Part shown: in pieces, positions 35,438-42,340 of the stretch
How positions within the stretch are numbered: position 1 is the first letter of the stretch
Layout: every line of letters begins with the position of its first letter
Assembly: GCF_900230255.1 (NCBI RefSeq)
Contig: NZ_OCNJ01000006.1
Span: 186,001 to 250,000, forward strand
Length of the DNA stretch: 64,000 bases
Origin: Caenispirillum bisanense
GTDB lineage: Bacteria > Pseudomonadota > Alphaproteobacteria > Rhodospirillales > Rhodospirillaceae
Direction: 5' to 3'
Notes under the pieces: model-generated
What the model was told of the DNA's origin: nothing
What the model saw: the letters and a program-made list of their open reading frames with translations, nothing else
Database searches by the model: none
Program-made: the position numbers and the translations under genes

Positions 35438-35464
35438 GCCATTATTTATGCGAACGCACTGCAT

Positions 35465-35750
35465 AAAAGTTAGGCGATTTTAAGAATCACTGCCTAGCGA
35501 ACTCGGGGGGTAGGCCACCACCCGCTCTAGTTGGTTCCCAGAGGGACCCATTCAACCCCAGGGTGTGGCATTTCTGCCACAGGTCATAGGCCATCCTAGA
35601 CCTTGGTCTAGGTCTGTCATACCATTGGTGGGGGTTTGGAGGGCGCGGCATACCATATATGGTGCGCGCCCACGGCGACCGGGGTCCGCCCCGTGGGGTC
35701 GCCCTGTGAAACAACCCCGTGAAACAGTCGAAGGCCAGGTCAAGGGACGG
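35465..35750. promoter_or_regulatory. Non-coding, hairpin-rich interval: candidate cos/packaging site
   Basis: No convincing gene. Structures: GTGGCA/TGCCAC (35565-35580); CCTAGACC-TT-GGTCTAGG (35595-35612); the perfect 12-bp palindrome ACCATATATGGT (35652-35663) inside GGCGCG/CGCGCC (35642-35670); GGCGACC/GGTCGCC (35674-35703) around CGGGG/CCCCG; and a direct repeat GTGAAACA (35706-35713, 35719-35726). It lies between endolysin and Nu1-like genes, the relative place of cos in lambda. Confidence 0.5.
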
Positions 35751-36228
35751 TCAGGCGGCCGGTGGTGTGAGGAACAGCGCCCGCTCGGCGGCGCGGCGGC
35801 GGGTCAAACCTGCCAGCACCCGCCCCCCTGCCCTGTTCCATCGGGGGAACTCGGCAGCCGCACCGAGGTAGTCCCCGGCATTCAGCTTGCGCAACAGGGT
35901 GGACCCTGCAAAGGCAGTGACACCGACGTTGTAGGTGAAGGACACCAACGCCGCACGCTGGTGGACGGTAAGCCCCACGGTAACCAGACGGTCAACGGCA
36001 CGGTCGAAGGCTTCCAGGTCGTGCCTAAGCCATGCCTCGGCGGTGTCTGCATCGATGCGCATACCGGGACGGATCGGGGCGCCGTCGGGGGTGCGGGTCG
36101 TGCCTATGCCGATCGTCCACACACCAGCGGGACAACGGTAGGCTTCGAGGCGGCAACCCTCGAACTCGGCAACGATGGTGGCGGCAATGGCTAAGTGGTC
36201 GGTGGTGTTGGTGGTGGGTGTGGTCATG
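35751..36228 (-). CDS. Endolysin, GH24 lysozyme family
   Basis: 158 residues from ATG 36228, directly after ATAAATACCGGC (ATAAATA at 36233-36239). The catalytic triad spacing E-x8-C-x5-T is seen: Glu23, Cys32, Thr38 in EGCRLEAYRCPAGVWTIGIG; Cys in place of Asp is common in GH24 phage lysozymes. Later motifs HQRAALVSFTYNVG and LLRKLNAGDYLGAAAEFPRW are typical. There is no signal peptide or SAR segment, so it should need a holin; two candidates lie at 15.3-15.7 kb. Confidence 0.93.
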
Positions 36229-36291
36229 CCGGTATTTATTCGGCATGGCGGGAACCCATAGCGCAAAGCAAAAGGGCGGGGGAATCCCGCC

Positions 36292-36675
36292 CTATTTCTT
36301 ATCCACGTCGCTTTTTTTCACCCGAACGACGGTTACCATGCCGTCGGTAGATACTAGTTCACCGCTTCGGACTTTAAGGCGCCCCTCATTCAGAAGGTCA
36401 ACGACTATTGACACGCGCCTCTTGTTTTCGGTCTTAACGACAACACCAATCTTGTATTGGTCAAAGCCACGGTAGCATTTTATATATTTGACCACGGGCG
36501 CCCATGCTATGCCTAGACCATTGCAGGCTTGTTCCAGTCTGGCCACGTTTCCGATCATCTTCGACCACCCTTCCGGGGCGTCCATGCTGGATTTGAAGTT
36601 TCCCCACCCATCCAGATATTCCCCAATCGGGGGGATACTATACTCTTCGATCATACTACAGACTCTTTCGTCCAT
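36292..36675 (-). CDS. Hypothetical phage protein
   Basis: 127 residues, not recognised. Mixed alpha/beta with a basic C terminus (VVRVKKSDVDKK). GGAGG lies 7 nt before the ATG, within the last codons of the upstream gene, so the two are translationally coupled. It is part of the leftward set between helicase and endolysin genes. Confidence 0.65.
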   Translation of the reverse strand: MDERVCSMIEEYSIPPIGEYLDGWGNFKSSMDAPEGWSKMIGNVARLEQACNGLGIAWAPVVKYIKCYRGFDQYKIGVVVKTENKRRVSIVVDLLNEGRLKVRSGELVSTDGMVTVVRVKKSDVDKK

Positions 36676-36677
36676 TA

Positions 36678-37037
36678 TTATTCCTCCATGTTGCGATGAA
36701 GTGAGAAGCGCGGCTTCGGATTCATGTGGTAGTAGAGATCACCTTCTGCCGACGTGAAGTGAAGTATTCCACCGTCGTAAGTGGTGGTAAGCTCGACCTT
36801 CCCATTATGCCCCAGCATCTCCAGTAAATGAGCAAGCCCGAAATACTCATACGTGAAAAGGTCCCTATCGGTTTCGAACAAATCTAAGCATTTGTTGAGG
36901 GCGATTACTAGGTCGGGAAGATCAAGACCATCAGGAATATCGTCAGGCTCATCCGCGAAATTACAGACTTGGTCCCTCCAGTATTCATAGTTTCGCCAAA
37001 GCACATCCTGCATCTCTCTGGTATTAGTGTTCGTCAT
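36678..37037 (-). CDS. Hypothetical acidic phage protein
   Basis: 119 residues from ATG 37037, chosen because AGGAAAGGGGAACGGGAA lies directly upstream. Acidic, with DLPDLVIALNKCLDLFETDRD and FGLAHLLEMLGHNGKVE. Not recognised. Upstream (37055-37315) is a small frame with an in-frame UGA; this gene's ribosome-binding site overlaps the final UGA of that frame. Confidence 0.65.
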   Translation of the reverse strand: MTNTNTREMQDVLWRNYEYWRDQVCNFADEPDDIPDGLDLPDLVIALNKCLDLFETDRDLFTYEYFGLAHLLEMLGHNGKVELTTTYDGGILHFTSAEGDLYYHMNPKPRFSLHRNMEE

Positions 37038-37054
37038 TTCCCGTTCCCCTTTCC

Positions 37055-37315
37055 TCATCCAAAGCAAAGTCCAGCCATCACGGCGTCTAGCTCATCGTCG
37101 TATTCGAGCCGAAGACCGTGGGTCCGACCGTCTTGGTCCAGCAGCCATCAAGCCCGATCGTGCGGGATCAGCCATATCCTCGGGTCCGACAAGGCGAACA
37201 CATCGACGCTGTAGACACCCGATCGTTTGGCAGTATCGACAGTGTCTAAGAAGACTACATCGGCTAGTTCTGTCGGCGGCGGTGTGAATGGTCTGGCAGA
37301 TATCAGCGTATACAT
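37055..37315 (-). pseudogene. Small phage ORF interrupted by an in-frame UGA
   Basis: From ATG 37315 the frame gives 55 residues ending RIWLIPHDRA and a TGA at 37148-37150. Reading on in the same frame gives 30 more codons of plausible protein (WLLDQDGRTHGLRLEYDDEL, then DAVMAGLCFG) to a second TGA at 37055-37057, just before the next gene's ribosome-binding site. This is either a nonsense mutation, readthrough, or two genes with a non-ATG second start. The 55-residue product alone is the conservative reading. Family unknown. Confidence 0.5.
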
Positions 37316-37385
37316 GGGCTGTGATCCCCCGCTTTGGCTGTGCCGTCTTGGCGTAGGGATAGATAAAGGCACGCCGATGGCGCTG

Positions 37386-37410
37386 CGCAAGAACTTTTTG
37401 CGTAGGTCAA
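37386..37410 (-). promoter_or_regulatory. Operator-like palindrome next to a -35-like box
   Basis: A 17-bp near-perfect palindrome CGCAAGAACTTTTTGCG (37386-37402; 14 of the 16 paired positions match). It is directly adjacent to TTGACC on the minus strand (37410-37405). No good -10 follows at normal spacing. It precedes the small leftward genes at 37.3-36.3 kb. It could bind a phage repressor or Cro-like protein that I have not identified. Confidence 0.4.
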
Positions 37411-37494
37411 CACCTTTTTTGCAGGGTCCGCGAAATATTTAATTTGCGGGGTTTTGGTAAATGTTTGCGGCGGCGCGTGGTCCTACCGCCGGGA

Positions 37495-37677
37495 TCACTC
37501 ACGCATATTTTTCCGGGGCGCCGTGGCGGCCGGTGGGTCGGAATCTTGCGCGGTGTGGCGGTGCAGCAGGCGGGCGCGGAACTCGGTCGGTGTGTCGTCG
37601 GTCACGTCGACCAGCTTGCGCGGATCGTCCGAGAGTATGCCGAGGGTGCGGGATAGGGTGTCGTCGGTGCTGTGCAT
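37495..37677 (-). CDS. Small hypothetical phage protein
   Basis: 60 residues from ATG 37677 (MHSTDDTLSRTLGILSDDPR, KLVDVTDDTPTEFRARLLHR). A GTG at 37770 would add 31 low-complexity residues but lies just below an ATAAATA element (37781-37787), so either start is possible. Acidic N-terminal half, basic tail. Not recognised. Confidence 0.5.
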   Translation of the reverse strand: MHSTDDTLSRTLGILSDDPRKLVDVTDDTPTEFRARLLHRHTAQDSDPPAATAPRKNMRE

Positions 37678-37779
37678 GGCAGTGGTGTGGTATGGACGTT
37701 GTGTCCCCGCCCCTGGTGTGCGGCACTGAGGCGGGGACTGGACAACCGACCGGGCGGGGAGAAGCCGCACCAGTCGTGT

Positions 37780-38478
37780 TTATTTATCCTGTGTGGCTAT
37801 TACGAATCTCGGCTTGGGTTGGCTCAAGTCGACAATCAATGAAGCGCCGCCATAGGATATGGTCGTGACAATACCCCTCCGGATGCACAACCATTCGTAT
37901 TCATCGAACTCTTCAAGGATCCGATCAATCTCTACTTTGTCTGGATTAAGCATTGTATTCATATGAATCTTCGTGTTCAACATATGGCATATCTTGTTTA
38001 GCTTTCGCGCCCAAGTTCCTGGGCGCACCATGGCGAAAGCACGCTCGCGCAATGCACCATTTGTCCAGAAATTTATTTCGTCGAGATACCAAAAAAATTG
38101 CGCATCCCATCTACTCACATGCTCGTATGGAAATCTCATAATTTCATCGAAACTGTTCGGCATGGCTATATCCGGGGCTGCAATCTGTATAGCCGTGGCT
38201 AGATACTCCATATCGTCAGTGGTCGTGTCGTCATCTACCAGTATGACGTATGTGCACATTTTCCCACTGCCGATAATGTTTGATGTATAAGTGCTGGAGA
38301 AGCCGAGACAATTTACTATCACTCGGGAAGTCCAGAAGCTGCCGCCGGGTGGGTATGGGCGCGACTTGGACTTCCGCACTAATCCAACCTGTTTTTCTCC
38401 ATCACGGGTAAGAAAGCCCCATGCGGCATTGGTCAATGTCAGTTTAGCCGCTTCACTGATTTGAATTTCTTTGTTCAT
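37780..38478 (-). CDS. Hypothetical phage protein
   Basis: 232 residues from ATG 38478, preceded by AAGGA at proper spacing; the longer frame to 38625 reads through the repeat block and is not credible. Features: DDDTTTDDMEYLATAIQIAA and WFLTRDGEK-like segments, FWYLDEINFWTNGALRERAF. Not recognised. It lies immediately downstream, in transcription, of repeat block 1 and the helicase gene. A copy of CGAAGGGGTCG (38496-38506) lies about 18-28 nt before its start, so expression may be linked to whatever binds those repeats. Confidence 0.65.
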   Translation of the reverse strand: MNKEIQISEAAKLTLTNAAWGFLTRDGEKQVGLVRKSKSRPYPPGGSFWTSRVIVNCLGFSSTYTSNIIGSGKMCTYVILVDDDTTTDDMEYLATAIQIAAPDIAMPNSFDEIMRFPYEHVSRWDAQFFWYLDEINFWTNGALRERAFAMVRPGTWARKLNKICHMLNTKIHMNTMLNPDKVEIDRILEEFDEYEWLCIRRGIVTTISYGGASLIVDLSQPKPRFVIATQDK

Positions 38479-38550
38479 AAGTGATATTTCCTTTTCGAAG
38501 GGGTCGCGCCGGGCGCCCGGTAATGAATTTTGGCAGAAATCCGCCATTTC

Positions 38551-38811
38551 GAAGACGTGGTGCAGTAAATGCGAAGGGGTGGCGAAGGGGTCAATTCGGA
38601 AAAAACCCAATGAAATCAACCACATCGAAGGGGTGAAGGGGTCGAAGCCCTATATTCGTGTTGGTTGGACATATAATAAATTTTTCCCCGAAATAGACAA
38701 AAAGACCCCTTCGACCCCTTCACCCCTTCTAACTCGTTGTTTTTATTGAGTTATTTCGCGAAGGGGTAGCGAAGGGGGCGAAGGGGTAGCCCTTCGCACA
38801 CCACGTAACTT
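38551..38811. repeat. Replication-region repeat block 1 (GAAGGGGT iterons with stem-loop)
   Basis: About 261 bp, near-identical to 41736-41991 outside its central loop. It contains a perfect 21-bp inverted repeat (38627-38647 and 38709-38729) made of GAAGGGGT units, around a 61-nt AT-rich loop (ATATAATAAATTTTT). Further GAAGGGG(T) copies lie on both sides and the block ends CCACGTAACTT. It lies between the helicase stop and the next leftward gene; no protein is read from it. Confidence 0.85.
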
Positions 38812-38862
38812 GCTGTTATTTCTGTGCCTTCGCCCCACCCCCGCGCTTGGTGGGCATCGTGA

Positions 38863-40266
38863 TCACCGTGTATCGCAACGGTATTCCATGCGTCTTGTCT
38901 TCGGGTGCTTTCGGTCGACCCATTTCCCCGCATATCCGTCTTTCAGCACCCGCGCGAAGGTGTTTCGGAAGCGGTTAAGGTCGGTTCGGTCCGACGGGAA
39001 GTATATCGACCGCCATTCCGCATACGCCTTGAACACTTCATCGACCGTTGTCCAATTCGTGTGAATGTGGTTGTGTTCGGCATAATCAAGGTAGCTTTCG
39101 AGCGGAGTCTTGTTCTTTTGCTCCGCCTGGAATGACTGTAGAAGCTCGATAATGTCGGCACCATCCAGGGGCGACGGCTTCGTTTCGTCCACGCTTCTCC
39201 AGAGGTCGGCAGGGTCGATTTCCTGCATGATCGTCGGCAGCAGTTCCAGAAGGTTCGGGTTAACATCGATCTGGAAAAACCGACGGCTACCCGTATCGTC
39301 CGTGAAGACTTCGGCAAGGTTAAGGTTGCCAGCGCCGAAGAAAGTGGACACGATGCGCTGCTTCGTGGCTTCGCCATACAGCTTGCGCATTTGCTTCGTT
39401 TCGCTGGTCATTACGTTTTTCACGGTGTTGGCGTCGGCTTTGTCTGCCCGTGCGACTTCGTCAAAGAAAATGATCGGCGAATAGGTCAAAGCCTGCAATG
39501 TTTCCGTGTGGGCGAACATATCGAACGTCGTTTCCGTCAGCCCCCCACTTACGGGACCGAAAAACCAAGCCATGAACGTTGATTTACCGGTGCCCTGTCG
39601 CGACCGCAGATACGGCATGATGTGGTTACGGACCATGGTCCCGTCGGTAACCAGCTTCACCCGGTGGACGGCGCCCCGCAGCACCGCCGAACAAGCGGTG
39701 AAATAGTCGGGGTCTACGTCCCCCAGCAGCGCCCGCAACACACGGTCCCACGGGTCTGGAGCGGTCGGACAGTGGGCAATGGCTGCCAGGAACCGCCGGG
39801 ATTCCTGCCTCTCTACCTCCGACTTGAAGACCGCCCATGCGGCATCTAGCGGCGCCTTATCTGCCCACCGTCCGCCGATATCCACCCCCGCAAGGTAAAT
39901 GCGCTGTCGAATGGTGGAATCCGACAGGTCTTTGCCCGTCCATTCGGGGTCTTTAATGCGCTTATCAAGCGAAATCTCGATATTGTTTTTGGCGCACCAC
40001 TTGCGCACAAAGTCAACGTGATCGGTCGGCACGCCGCCAAGCTTGATCTTTGCCCGAAGCTTCATGCGGAATTCCCGCAGCTTGGTTGCCTTAATTGTCG
40101 TGTGGTCTTCCAGCACGTCGGAGACGATTTCCACGTCTTGCATGGTCTCGGAATGGTCCATTGCGAGTTCCATGAACCGGGCGGCGGCGGCGGTATCGGT
40201 TACCTTGGCGCCTTCCGGAAGGCTCATGTATTGTTCGAGGGTTTCGAGGAATAATTCTTTCGTCAT
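38863..40266 (-). CDS. VapE/VirE-family AAA replicative helicase
   Basis: 467 residues. Walker A RQGTGKST (223-230), Walker B PIIFFDEV (264-271), and a sensor-like STFFGAGNLNLAEVFTDDTG follow the VapE (virulence-associated E) pattern, a family related to phage and satellite replicative helicases. Local RRFFQID is also typical. By family it should unwind DNA at the phage origin. It starts 9 nt after the primase-like gene on the same strand. The pair is bracketed by the two iteron-like repeat blocks, which are its most likely targets. Confidence 0.85.
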   Translation of the reverse strand: MTKELFLETLEQYMSLPEGAKVTDTAAAARFMELAMDHSETMQDVEIVSDVLEDHTTIKATKLREFRMKLRAKIKLGGVPTDHVDFVRKWCAKNNIEISLDKRIKDPEWTGKDLSDSTIRQRIYLAGVDIGGRWADKAPLDAAWAVFKSEVERQESRRFLAAIAHCPTAPDPWDRVLRALLGDVDPDYFTACSAVLRGAVHRVKLVTDGTMVRNHIMPYLRSRQGTGKSTFMAWFFGPVSGGLTETTFDMFAHTETLQALTYSPIIFFDEVARADKADANTVKNVMTSETKQMRKLYGEATKQRIVSTFFGAGNLNLAEVFTDDTGSRRFFQIDVNPNLLELLPTIMQEIDPADLWRSVDETKPSPLDGADIIELLQSFQAEQKNKTPLESYLDYAEHNHIHTNWTTVDEVFKAYAEWRSIYFPSDRTDLNRFRNTFARVLKDGYAGKWVDRKHPKTRRMEYRCDTR

Positions 40267-40275
40267 AGCTTCACC

Positions 40276-41385
40276 TTACCTAAAATTGTTCTTTTTCTTT
40301 TTCGACATGAAGTAAGCGGTTAGCGCGGCTTTTCTTTCGTAATATTCGCTCTTCCGCTTTTTTTCTTCGATTTCTTCGGGTGTGTAATAGGCACCCACTT
40401 TGCGGACCGCGCCCCTAATGGATGCGTCCAAGTATGCATCGGTCGTATAGATGTGCTTGGGGCTACTGCCAGCGGGGGCGACCGCTACACGGTCCCGGAT
40501 AAGCCGCTTGATTTCCCACCGGTCGCAGCCGGTGCCGTAGAAGCCGACAAATGCCATGATCGCCCGTTGAATCGGCATGTGATACCGGGGTCCGATATCG
40601 GCGAGGCGAGCGGCAATACCGCCGCCCAGCGTCCCACCGCCTGGAAGCGGCGTATAGGCTTGTGCTTGTGGCTTCGGCTTGGGGGTCCAGGTCGGCAGAG
40701 ACACCACGTCGGTATCACCCTGCACCAGCCCGCTACGGCAGCCCTGCAACGGATCCGGGGCGCCCTGGAAGATGGGTGCGGCAGTGTAATTTGGCTGCAC
40801 GGTGCGGCAGACGGATTCATCGACGTCCCACCCGGTGGAGCCGTCTGGCATCGTCTCCCACCGCATCCGCTCTATCAGGGCGGTGTCGGTAATGGGTCGG
40901 TCGAGCCAGAAGAAGAGATGGCACGACAGACGGTCCCACCCCGACAGCCCGGCCGAGGCGGACCACTGATAATGGTAGGTCACGCCGTGGAACCACGTCG
41001 GGAGCGTGCTGACGATGTAGTCCAGACGGTCGGCGTTGGTGTGCAACCCGTCGGGGGCTGGCAGCCCATCCACATCGATCATGATCCACGGGTTGCCCGC
41101 CGCCCGCTCGGCGAAGGGAACACGGCCGTCGCCACCGTCATGGATGCGGCGGACTACACCCTCCGTGGGATAGCCAGGGCGAAGCGCGGCGCGAATGATG
41201 CAGGCGTTCGGTATAGATTCGAGTTCCGACAATAGTGCCGAAAGCTCATGAATGTTGTGGGCTGGCATTTCGTAGACGCTGTAGGTATAGGCATTGTCAA
41301 ATGCCTGCTTCTCCCACTTCGTGCCGTCCCAAGTCAGGGTTTTTGTGAGGTTTTCCTTTGCGGCGAGGATAGTAATAGGTGCCAT
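40276..41385 (-). CDS. Primase / primase-polymerase-like replication protein
   Basis: 369 residues from ATG 41385, preceded by GGGGGTG. Motifs in an AEP-like order: NPWIMIDVDGLPAPDG (acidic metal-binding pair) and DRLSCHLFFWLDRPITD (a possible histidine-containing motif). The C-terminal half carries helical DNA-binding-like segments (GCDRWEIKRLIRDR) and a lysine-rich tail. Pairing with a VapE-type helicase is the common primase-helicase arrangement of integrated phages and satellites. Upstream is a long structured leader with a strong hairpin at 41435-41488. Confidence 0.75.
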   Translation of the reverse strand: MAPITILAAKENLTKTLTWDGTKWEKQAFDNAYTYSVYEMPAHNIHELSALLSELESIPNACIIRAALRPGYPTEGVVRRIHDGGDGRVPFAERAAGNPWIMIDVDGLPAPDGLHTNADRLDYIVSTLPTWFHGVTYHYQWSASAGLSGWDRLSCHLFFWLDRPITDTALIERMRWETMPDGSTGWDVDESVCRTVQPNYTAAPIFQGAPDPLQGCRSGLVQGDTDVVSLPTWTPKPKPQAQAYTPLPGGGTLGGGIAARLADIGPRYHMPIQRAIMAFVGFYGTGCDRWEIKRLIRDRVAVAPAGSSPKHIYTTDAYLDASIRGAVRKVGAYYTPEEIEEKKRKSEYYERKAALTAYFMSKKKKNNFR

Positions 41386-41434
41386 TATCGCACCCCCGAA
41401 ATCCACGCCTGATATACTGTTTTCACCATTGTAG

Positions 41435-41488
41435 TTACCAGACAAGAAATTTCCCCCACAGCCGGGGGAAGCTGTGGGGGACTGGTAA
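41435..41488 (-). promoter_or_regulatory. Leader hairpin upstream of the primase gene
   Basis: Perfect 11-bp stem TCCCCCACAGC/GCTGTGGGGGA (41452-41462, 41471-41481) with an 8-nt loop. An outer stem TTACCAG/CTGGTAA (41435-41441, 41482-41488) has a 10-nt bulge on one side. No U-tract follows. It lies 50 nt upstream of the primase ATG in the probable leader RNA. It may be an attenuator, a translation control element or an origin structure. Confidence 0.5.
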
Positions 41489-41735
41489 TGGCGTGGATGC
41501 GCCGTGGTGAAACCTATGACTATGGCGGCATTATACCACCACGATACCACGACTGCATTATTCCACTGCCATACCAGACGCTAAACCTACTGTGGTCCCC
41601 ACCACGTAACTTCGGTTCTGCGCTTTCACATATCTATTTATCATTTGCATGCGGTCCGCTGCATTATTAATCCGTAGTTAATCGGGTCCGAGGTGCTTTT
41701 TTTTCGTGGGGGCGTGGCGAAGCCCGAAGACGTGC
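41489..41735. other. Non-coding leader segment with ATACCAC repeats
   Basis: No gene seen. The short motif ATACCAC/ATACCAG recurs (about 41531-41577), an ATAAATA element faces leftward at 41635-41641, and ACCACGTAACTT (41601-41612) is a third copy of the sequence that ends both large repeat blocks. Confidence 0.45.
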
Positions 41736-41991
41736 GAAGACGTGGTGATGTAATGCGAAGGGGTGGGCGAAGGGGTCATTTCTGAAAAAACCTAATGAAA
41801 TCAAACACATCGAAGGGGTGAAGGGGTCGAAGCCCTACTTTTCGTCTTTTTGGCAAAATATATTTTTTCTCCAGAAATAGGCAAAAAGACCCCTTCGACC
41901 CCTTCACCCCTTCTAACTCGTTGTTTTTATTGAGTTATTTCGCGAAGGGGTGGCGAAGGGGTGAAGGGGTAGCCCTTCGCACCACGTAACT
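41736..41991. repeat. Replication-region repeat block 2 (GAAGGGGT iterons with stem-loop)
   Basis: About 256 bp, the partner of 38551-38811. Perfect 21-bp inverted repeat at 41812-41832 and 41893-41913 with a 60-nt AT-rich loop whose sequence differs from block 1, while both arms and flanks are almost unchanged. Further GAAGGGGT units at 41757-41764 and 41944-41970. It lies upstream of the primase gene, so the two blocks enclose the primase-helicase pair. Confidence 0.85.
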
Positions 41992-42082
41992 TATTGGTTT
42001 CGCGCCGTTTTCTTGGTCGGCACCGCCGCACGTATGGGGGCACACCCCACACCCCGCACCCATTGACCAACAGCCAAGCAAG

Positions 42083-42116
42083 AAAAAACCCCCGCCGGGC
42101 AAAGTCCAACGGGGGT
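42083..42116 (-). terminator. Rho-independent terminator upstream of the replication operon
   Basis: Stem ACCCCCG/CGGGGGT (42088-42094 and 42110-42116). The U-run on the minus strand comes from six consecutive A at 42083-42088, the last also closing the stem. No leftward gene precedes it. Confidence 0.75.
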
Positions 42117-42180
42117 AGTCAACCTATAATATCGGAGAATAATTTGCTTGCCGCAGCGGGCCATGGCTAAATCCCGCTAC
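42083..42180 (-). ncRNA. Candidate small RNA or attenuated leader RNA
   Basis: Bracketed on the minus strand by an ATAAATA element (42192-42186, in GTATAAATAAAG) and a Rho-independent terminator (42116-42083). It has an internal hairpin AGCGGG/CCCGCT (42155-42178). No protein frame is convincing in between. Length would be roughly 100 nt. It reads toward the primase-helicase operon, so it could be a terminated leader as well as a free RNA. Confidence 0.4.
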
Positions 42181-42185
42181 ATCTT

Positions 42186-42325
42186 TATTTATACATTGTC
42201 TGCTATTCGGCGCGCAATATTCCAGCATATTCCCAATATCGCGTTTTTCGGGGCTTATTTGGCATTTCGGCGCGCGCCACGATAAATACATATGGACGAC
42301 TAGACTACGGCTTGCCGTAGCAAAC
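42186..42325. promoter_or_regulatory. Divergent control region of the early phage genes
   Basis: Two ATAAATA elements point away from each other (42186-42192 leftward, 42282-42288 rightward). Between them is a direct repeat TTCGGCGCGC (42206-42215 and 42266-42275) and ATATTCC repeats (42218-42232). A small hairpin CTACGG-CTTG-CCGTAG (42305-42320) lies just before the first rightward gene. This is the natural place for the lysis-lysogeny switch. Confidence 0.5.
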
Positions 42326-42340
42326 ATGGAGAAAATCAAT

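Noticed and set aside
35487-35743. Short leftward frames in the cos-like gap
   Set aside because: Pro/Arg-rich, no ribosome-binding site, and they read through several inverted repeats; a non-coding role fits better.
38751-38933. 60-residue leftward frame over repeat block 1
   Set aside because: Overlaps the helicase 3' end and encodes repeat sequence.
38551-41991. Repeat blocks as a CRISPR array or transposon ends
   Set aside because: The blocks are direct copies with internal hairpins. There are no regular spacers, transposase or target-site duplication, and what lies between is the replication gene pair.
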